This document shows, piece after piece, positions 59,444-64,000 of a stretch of DNA of 64,000 nt. Source of the stretch: Nymphaea colorata (taxonomy: Eukaryota > Streptophyta > Magnoliopsida > Nymphaeales > Nymphaeaceae); NCBI RefSeq assembly GCF_008831285.2, contig NC_045142.1, positions 8,720,713 to 8,784,712 on the forward strand. The letters are read 5' to 3'. The stretch's first letter is position 1, and every line of letters starts with the position of its first letter. Under the pieces are notes generated by a model. That model did not search any database. It saw nothing but the letters and a program-made list of their open reading frames with translations, and was not told the DNA's origin. A program made the position numbers and the translations under genes.

Positions 59444-59823
59444 CATAGTCACAAATAATGTCTCATAGTTTTAAATGATGAAATTTTTCTCAGGTATAAT
59501 ATGATGAGCTTGAAAAAAACCAAGAAAAATATGGAAAAAATATGACAAGTTTTTAAAAATTTTAAAAAATTAAAAATAAAGGAAAAATAAAATATATGAG
59601 AAACTAATAACACAAACTAAAATAGATCTCGAAAAAATGAAGTAGAAAATAAAAAAAGGGTTTGGCATTAAAAAAACAAAAAAAATGACACGAAAAAAGG
59701 TTAAACATGTGTTTTTTTGTTTTTAACGTTTTTTTTTAAAACGTGTTTTTTAAGTTTTAAACAGATATTTCATTTATTGCATTTTTTCACATTTTTTTTA
59801 AAAATGCATTTTCTGTGACTATG
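59444..59823 (+). mobile_element. A-rich MITE family, copy 3 (380 bp, both ends)
   Basis: Terminal inverted repeats CATAGTCACA (59444-59453) and TGTGACTATG (59814-59823) are perfect over 10 bp. The interior has the same blocks as copies 1 and 2 (AATATGATGAGCTTGAAAAAA, GAGAAACTAATAACACAAAC, ACGTGTTTTTTAAGTTTTAA). No target duplication is clear, so the superfamily is open. Confidence 0.65.
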
Positions 59824-59831
59824 GACTTTCA

Positions 59832-60104
59832 GTGTTTGAATGACAGACAAAAACCAGCTTTTTACTTTTTTTAGAACTGGGTTTTTATTTTTAATAACAA
59901 AAAAGATTTAATATAAAAATACATATTTATTTATTAAGATCTTAGGCCGTGGGGACGGAGGAGCTGCCAGGTTCTTCAGGCCCCTCCTTTCAGAAAATGA
60001 GTTTTATCAAAAGTAGGATTGTGATAAACCCAGTTCCAAAATTTCCCAAACACGCCTAAACCAGCTTTTTGGAGGCAAAATGCCTTAAGATGTCATCCAA
60101 ACAG
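59832..60104 (+). mobile_element. Candidate MITE with GTGTTTGAATGACA ends
   Basis: GTGTTTGAATGACA at 59832 and TGTCATCCAAACAGC at about 60090-60104 are inverted repeats with two mismatches; inner CCAGCTTTTT motifs also recur. A third copy of the end (GTGTTTGGATGACAC) lies at 59406, so a larger nested element of about 700 bp is possible. Confidence 0.45.
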
Positions 60105-60605
60105 CTCTTAAGCTTTATTTTCACTCAACCAAATACTTTTGGTCTGTGTTGTAACATGTGGTAAAAATATCCAACTTGGAACTCTTTTGGACATAAAGAC
60201 AATCACTTCAAGCAATGAAAACTACAAATGCTTGGCAAACCCGAATCACACTGCAATGGATGATACAAAGTTTACCAGCTTTACATACATTGGGATAGCT
60301 TCCACCTATCAGTGAAATGAAAAATTACCCAAACTGTAAAAGAGAGAAGATCACTGCCTTCAATGACAAGTAGAAGCTCATTTCCGTGTGGCAAAGAAAA
60401 AAAAATCATCAAATGCTCACGCACAATTATGGATAAGCCAAAGAAGTATTTTATCCTACCGTCTAGCTGAGAACCAAATCCCCCCACCATCTCCCCAAAC
60501 CGAACATTAAATTTTTAACACTATATATAAGTGAAAGTATAGCTAAACGCTCGAATTCTCTTTAGACACTTTATTTATTTATTTATTTCAATTAGCCAAA
60601 AACAC
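60105..60605. other. Intergenic, no gene seen
   Basis: No recognised features. Confidence 0.4.
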
Positions 60606-61776
60606 TGATACGTGACTAATTTTGGCCCCATCGAGGACGGCCGAAAGTCTGGACGAGAGCAATAGAGCGGAGCCGACCAGCGGCGTGAGAAGCAGCTGGG
60701 CACGCCGATTACCACCCGACAGGCTTATGCCCTCATTGCCTTGTGAGGTTAGTCTCCGCATGGAGCGCCGAGAGCAGCAGGCCGTAGCGTTGCGCGCGTT
60801 CGAGGATGGGCGCAAGCCCAAGAAGCGACCTGCAGGGTTGACCACTAGCACCCATGTGCATAGGGCGACACGAGTGAGTCGAACCACACGACACCTTAGC
60901 ATGGTTTAGGGTTCGACACTTATAGAACCCTTGGGCATTACTTGTATGGCTGCTGTGAGAGAAGCAGGTGGAGCAGCTAAGGTCGAAAAAGGTGAGACAG
61001 GGTCCGGTTTTATAGAGAGAGCGGGCACAACCAGATCCAATCCAGGCGCCTTTTTTACTTATGCTTATTTACTCTTTTGTATTGTCTCGGTTTGAGATGT
61101 GTTAGGATCATTTTACTTTACGTTCTTTGCACCGTCTCGAGTTAGGAGTTAAGTGAACCGAGATGCTTTTCATATATATAAGCTTTGTAATTAGGGCTTT
61201 TTGAGATTATGCTTGAATGAAGATTGAATTGAATTTCACTTTGGGTGTCTCTCTCTCTCTCATCCCATCTTCTTCTCAACCAAGTCTACTCGTCTTCCCG
61301 GCGGCGGCCGGAATGTTTTCATCTCACCCTTGACCACCGATGGTTGGTGTCCTTCTTCAATCCAACAGCGTCAATCCTCCTCTCATGCTCAATACTCTTT
61401 TCTTCTTCTCCCCAATCAACCGAAGGAATCCACGATTGAAGGTTACAAGGGGTTGTTTCTAGCCATCCAAGTGATCAACAGCCTATGCTTCACCCTAGCC
61501 AACACGAAGAAGTGTTTCATCGTGCATTCCTTCGCATACCCATGAAGGTTTAGAAGCCGGAAACGCGACCGGGAAGGCTGCAGAAAAGAAGCACGCCCGT
61601 AGAGCCGGTGTTCGACTTCCAAGGTAGCAGCACGACCAACTAACAACGAAGGAACATCTGCCTCCCTGATCTTGTGATATAAGGAGAACCTGTAGCAGAT
61701 CACCAAGCTGAGACCAATCCGCCCAGCTGAGTGCGATCTTGGGTAATGATAGCACTTCGGTAGTGAGGTTCTATCA
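60606..61776 (+). repeat. 5' LTR of non-autonomous LTR element (1.17 kb)
   Basis: Starts TGATACGTGACTAATTTTGG and ends GTTCTATCA, with inverted ends TGATA/TATCA. The first 188 bp recur at 63813-64000. A TATA box CATATATATAAGC lies at 61171-61183, followed by a TC-rich leader near 61245. The U3 part is GC-rich, unlike the surrounding DNA. Confidence 0.9.
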
Positions 61777-61779
61777 ATT

Positions 61780-61791
61780 TGGTATCAGAGC
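61780..61791 (+). other. Primer binding site (initiator tRNA-Met)
   Basis: TGGTATCAGAGC begins three bases after the LTR end, matching the standard PBS for initiator tRNA-Met. Confidence 0.92.
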
Positions 61792-63798
61792 GAACGCTCA
61801 CGGCGGCGAATTGAAGTTGTAGACGACATACATTGGCTTTCCCAAGTTAGACAGAAAACACAGAGACAAAAATCATTGGCGCTGATTGTCTGGAAAGATT
61901 CGTCTGTCAAGCAGTAAACCATTGGATTTGCCTATGTCTCAAGCATCTTTCAGCAAAATTTCAAAATTTTTGAGGTTGTGGTTGGCGAGAAATCAATTTT
62001 TGAAGAGGCACAGTTTCTCGGGCGATGTTTTCCCCAATTTCGATGACCACCGAGCATTCCGGTGTCGATTCCATTAGATCATTAATCCAAAACTGTGAAT
62101 GATCAATCCAGAAGACTCTTGACAAATTTCTGAGCAAAACGAGCCCAAGAATGCCTAATTTGGCCCAGAAACGAGGTCAGAATCGAATTTTGAAGTTCAT
62201 TGGGAGTTTTCTTGCATTTTTTCGTGTTCGAAGAAGAAATCCGGCGAACCCGATAAATTCTGACGCTGTGTTCTTCAGTCCCTGGCATGTCGCATGTATC
62301 CATGTCGATATCTGCCTCGAATCACAAGGATACGCGAGTCCCGTCGAGTCTCATGCAATCGGAATTTCGATGCTCGACGTGTCCCGCTCCATAGCGTTCT
62401 CGTCAGACACCAAGCCTTGCTTCACACAAGTCACTTTACTTTCAAAGCTGGCGACAACGTGTCCGCATGTCCCATTTTTTGAAGCATGTGTCCAGGCCTG
62501 ATTCTCACTCGAAGTTCTTCTTCTCAGTTGCTTGAAAATACCAATATCTGCATCAACTTCAAATCGCCAGCGTTTTCAGCTCCGGCCTCCGTTTGTGTTG
62601 AGCAAACATGCGTTGGAATCGCCTTTGTCTTGGCTATCTCACACAAATTTTCAGAATTTTTTAGTGAAGCCAACTGGGTGCAGTGTAATTTTGAGTGCAG
62701 AATGTTCTGAAGAGCATCCTGTGACTGAGTTCCTGTTGAAATACAATCGAGTTCCCTGCCTGATGTGTCCCTTTAACCTGGGATGAGTTAGGTAACGAGC
62801 TTGGTGTTGCTCTACTCCCTCGGACGTTTACTATTTTCATAAATCTTGGACCAACCAGCAAGGAGTCAAGCCTTTCAACCTAAGAGAAGACTTGTGTATG
62901 GCCCGTGCAATGGACATAGTTCTTGTCGTCTACACAAAGGACAGGCACCTACAAGATATAGTGCTGATTCCTGGTTCGGAGATCAATCAAGGACCAAGAG
63001 TAGAGGTTTGGACTGCGAGAAGATTAACAGATTGCGCTTGGTGTTCCAACACCCGAGCATCCATGGATTCCCCATTGAGCTTGAGATCGACATGGGGAGC
63101 CGGTGAGTTTGGGTGACCAATGTGTCACTGACGGGTAAACTAAGTGTGTCTGGGTATAGCATAAGACCAAAACAAACAGTGAGAATCTATCCGGGTAAGG
63201 GTCTCCAAGTTGGGAACTCAAGCCGGAGCTTGGTCCTAGAGGTGACTCCCTCATCTTTGAACCAAGAAGATGGAGATCATGACCACGAGCAAGAAGAAGA
63301 GAGCCATGACAGCAAGCACCAAGAGCCGTATGTGGACGTTTCTGCAGCACGAGCAATGCAATAGGTTTGTGAGAAAATCATTGATGTCATCAACAGACTG
63401 CAAGCAAAATAGAAGCAAGATGAAATCGCCACACGTTCGATGGTTGAGAATGACACCATAGCCATGAGAGGGCCATTGTTGCCACGGACCTTCACCCCTC
63501 AGTGTAAGGTCAAGCCTAAAGAGGGTAGTAGTTGTACTTCAGAGTGCTTGTTGAACAGTCTACAAAGGGCCGCAATGTGGGAGATAGTCACGAGTTCGAT
63601 AAGTGACCAAGGAGAGCGGGTCGAAGAGATTCCAGGCTGTACAAAGAAGGAACTTGTTCCAACACTTTGGAAGGGGTCCAAAACCTTGGGTCTAGAGGAC
63701 AGACCAACAGGGGCAAAACATAGCAGCATGGGAACACAAAAGGAGCATGGTCAGATCATCCAAGAAGATAACCTTCTACGAGGGGTCAAGCTAGATCT
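61792..63798 (+). mobile_element. Internal region of non-autonomous LTR element, no gag-pol
   Basis: About 2.0 kb between PBS and PPT without protease, reverse transcriptase, RNase H or integrase motifs. Open frames (62151-62501, 63113-63364, 63440-63826) are short and overlapping, and I recognise none. The part 62850-63830 has higher GC content and an acidic/His-rich frame (DGDHDHEQEEESHD near 63275). It resembles a LARD-like derivative that depends on another element, or a carrier of captured sequence. Confidence 0.7.
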
Positions 63799-63812
63799 AA
63801 AGAGGGTGGATC
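63799..63812 (+). other. Polypurine tract
   Basis: AAAGAGGGTGGATC directly precedes the second LTR start TGATACGTG. Confidence 0.75.
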
Positions 63813-64000
63813 TGATACGTGCCTAATTTTGGCACCATCGAGGAAGGCTGAAAGCCTGGACGCGAGCTCTAGAGCGGAGCCAACCAGCAGCGTGAGAAGC
63901 AGCTGGGCATGCCGATTACCACCCGATAGGCTTATGCCCTCGTTGCCTTGTGAGGTTAGTCTCGGTGTGGAGCACCGAGAGCAGTAGGCCGCAGGGTTCC
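63813..64000 (+). repeat. 3' LTR start, cut by the window end
   Basis: TGATACGTGCCTAATTTTGG and the following 170 bp match 60606-60795 with a moderate number of substitutions (about 10% by rough count), suggesting an insertion older than the Tekay-like one. Confidence 0.9.

Noticed and set aside
60588-60909. Overlapping open frames on both strands in a GC-rich block
   Set aside because: They lie in the 5' LTR of the non-autonomous element and are composition effects.
62846-63364. Short frames that might be gag
   Set aside because: No zinc knuckle, capsid motif or protease follows; frames overlap and shift.

Overview
The window is nuclear DNA of a flowering plant. The evidence is plant Ty3/gypsy lineages (Tat/Ogre-like with an extra archaeal-type RNase H, and a Tekay-like chromovirus), plant-type MITEs, a plant LINE remnant, split genes with long introns, and two genes whose proteins are typical of plants: mitochondrial isovaleryl-CoA dehydrogenase (IVD) and a chloroplast Psb27-H2/LPA19-like protein. 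I cannot name the species. Most of the window is transposon sequence; almost none of the six-frame open reading frames belong to host genes.

Layout. 1-7361: left-truncated Tat-type gypsy element on the minus strand (protease end, gag, extra ORF with plant-mobile-domain-like sequence, PBS, 2.9-kb LTR). 7362-17708: AT-rich intergenic DNA with microsatellites, several MITEs, a methyltransferase pseudogene fragment and possible LINE and CACTA scraps. 17709-22053: two large near-perfect palindromes side by side (about 2.9 kb and 1.3 kb) ending less than 400 bp before IVD. 22425-35146: first ten exons of IVD on the plus strand; the 9.5-kb third intron holds a deleted Tat element (24561-31001) flanked by a 261-bp direct duplication. 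35247-45339: a full-length 10.1-kb Tekay-like gypsy element in minus orientation with a perfect 5-bp target duplication, inserted in the next IVD intron. 47458-49074: three exons of a Psb27-H2-like gene on the minus strand, facing IVD. 49100-49870: LINE 3' end. 50780-52830: 5' part of a third Tat element on the plus strand. 52831-60605: mostly unassigned AT-rich DNA with a 24-bp perfect inverted repeat, a second LINE tail, a dispersed-repeat pair and two MITEs. 60606-64000: a small LTR retrotransposon with no recognisable gag or pol, cut by the window end.

The two host genes converge, yet neither has its 3' exons: the IVD C-terminal domain and the last Psb27 helices are not found in the 2.1 kb of non-transposon DNA between them. 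IVD exon 4 also lacks a GT donor, and an LTR-like insertion interrupts the Psb27-like coding sequence. The locus is therefore probably a decayed copy or a deletion haplotype. The features most worth a second look are the paired palindromes, the 261-bp duplication around a transposon fragment, and a seven-copy hairpin array with compensatory changes at 27165-27455.
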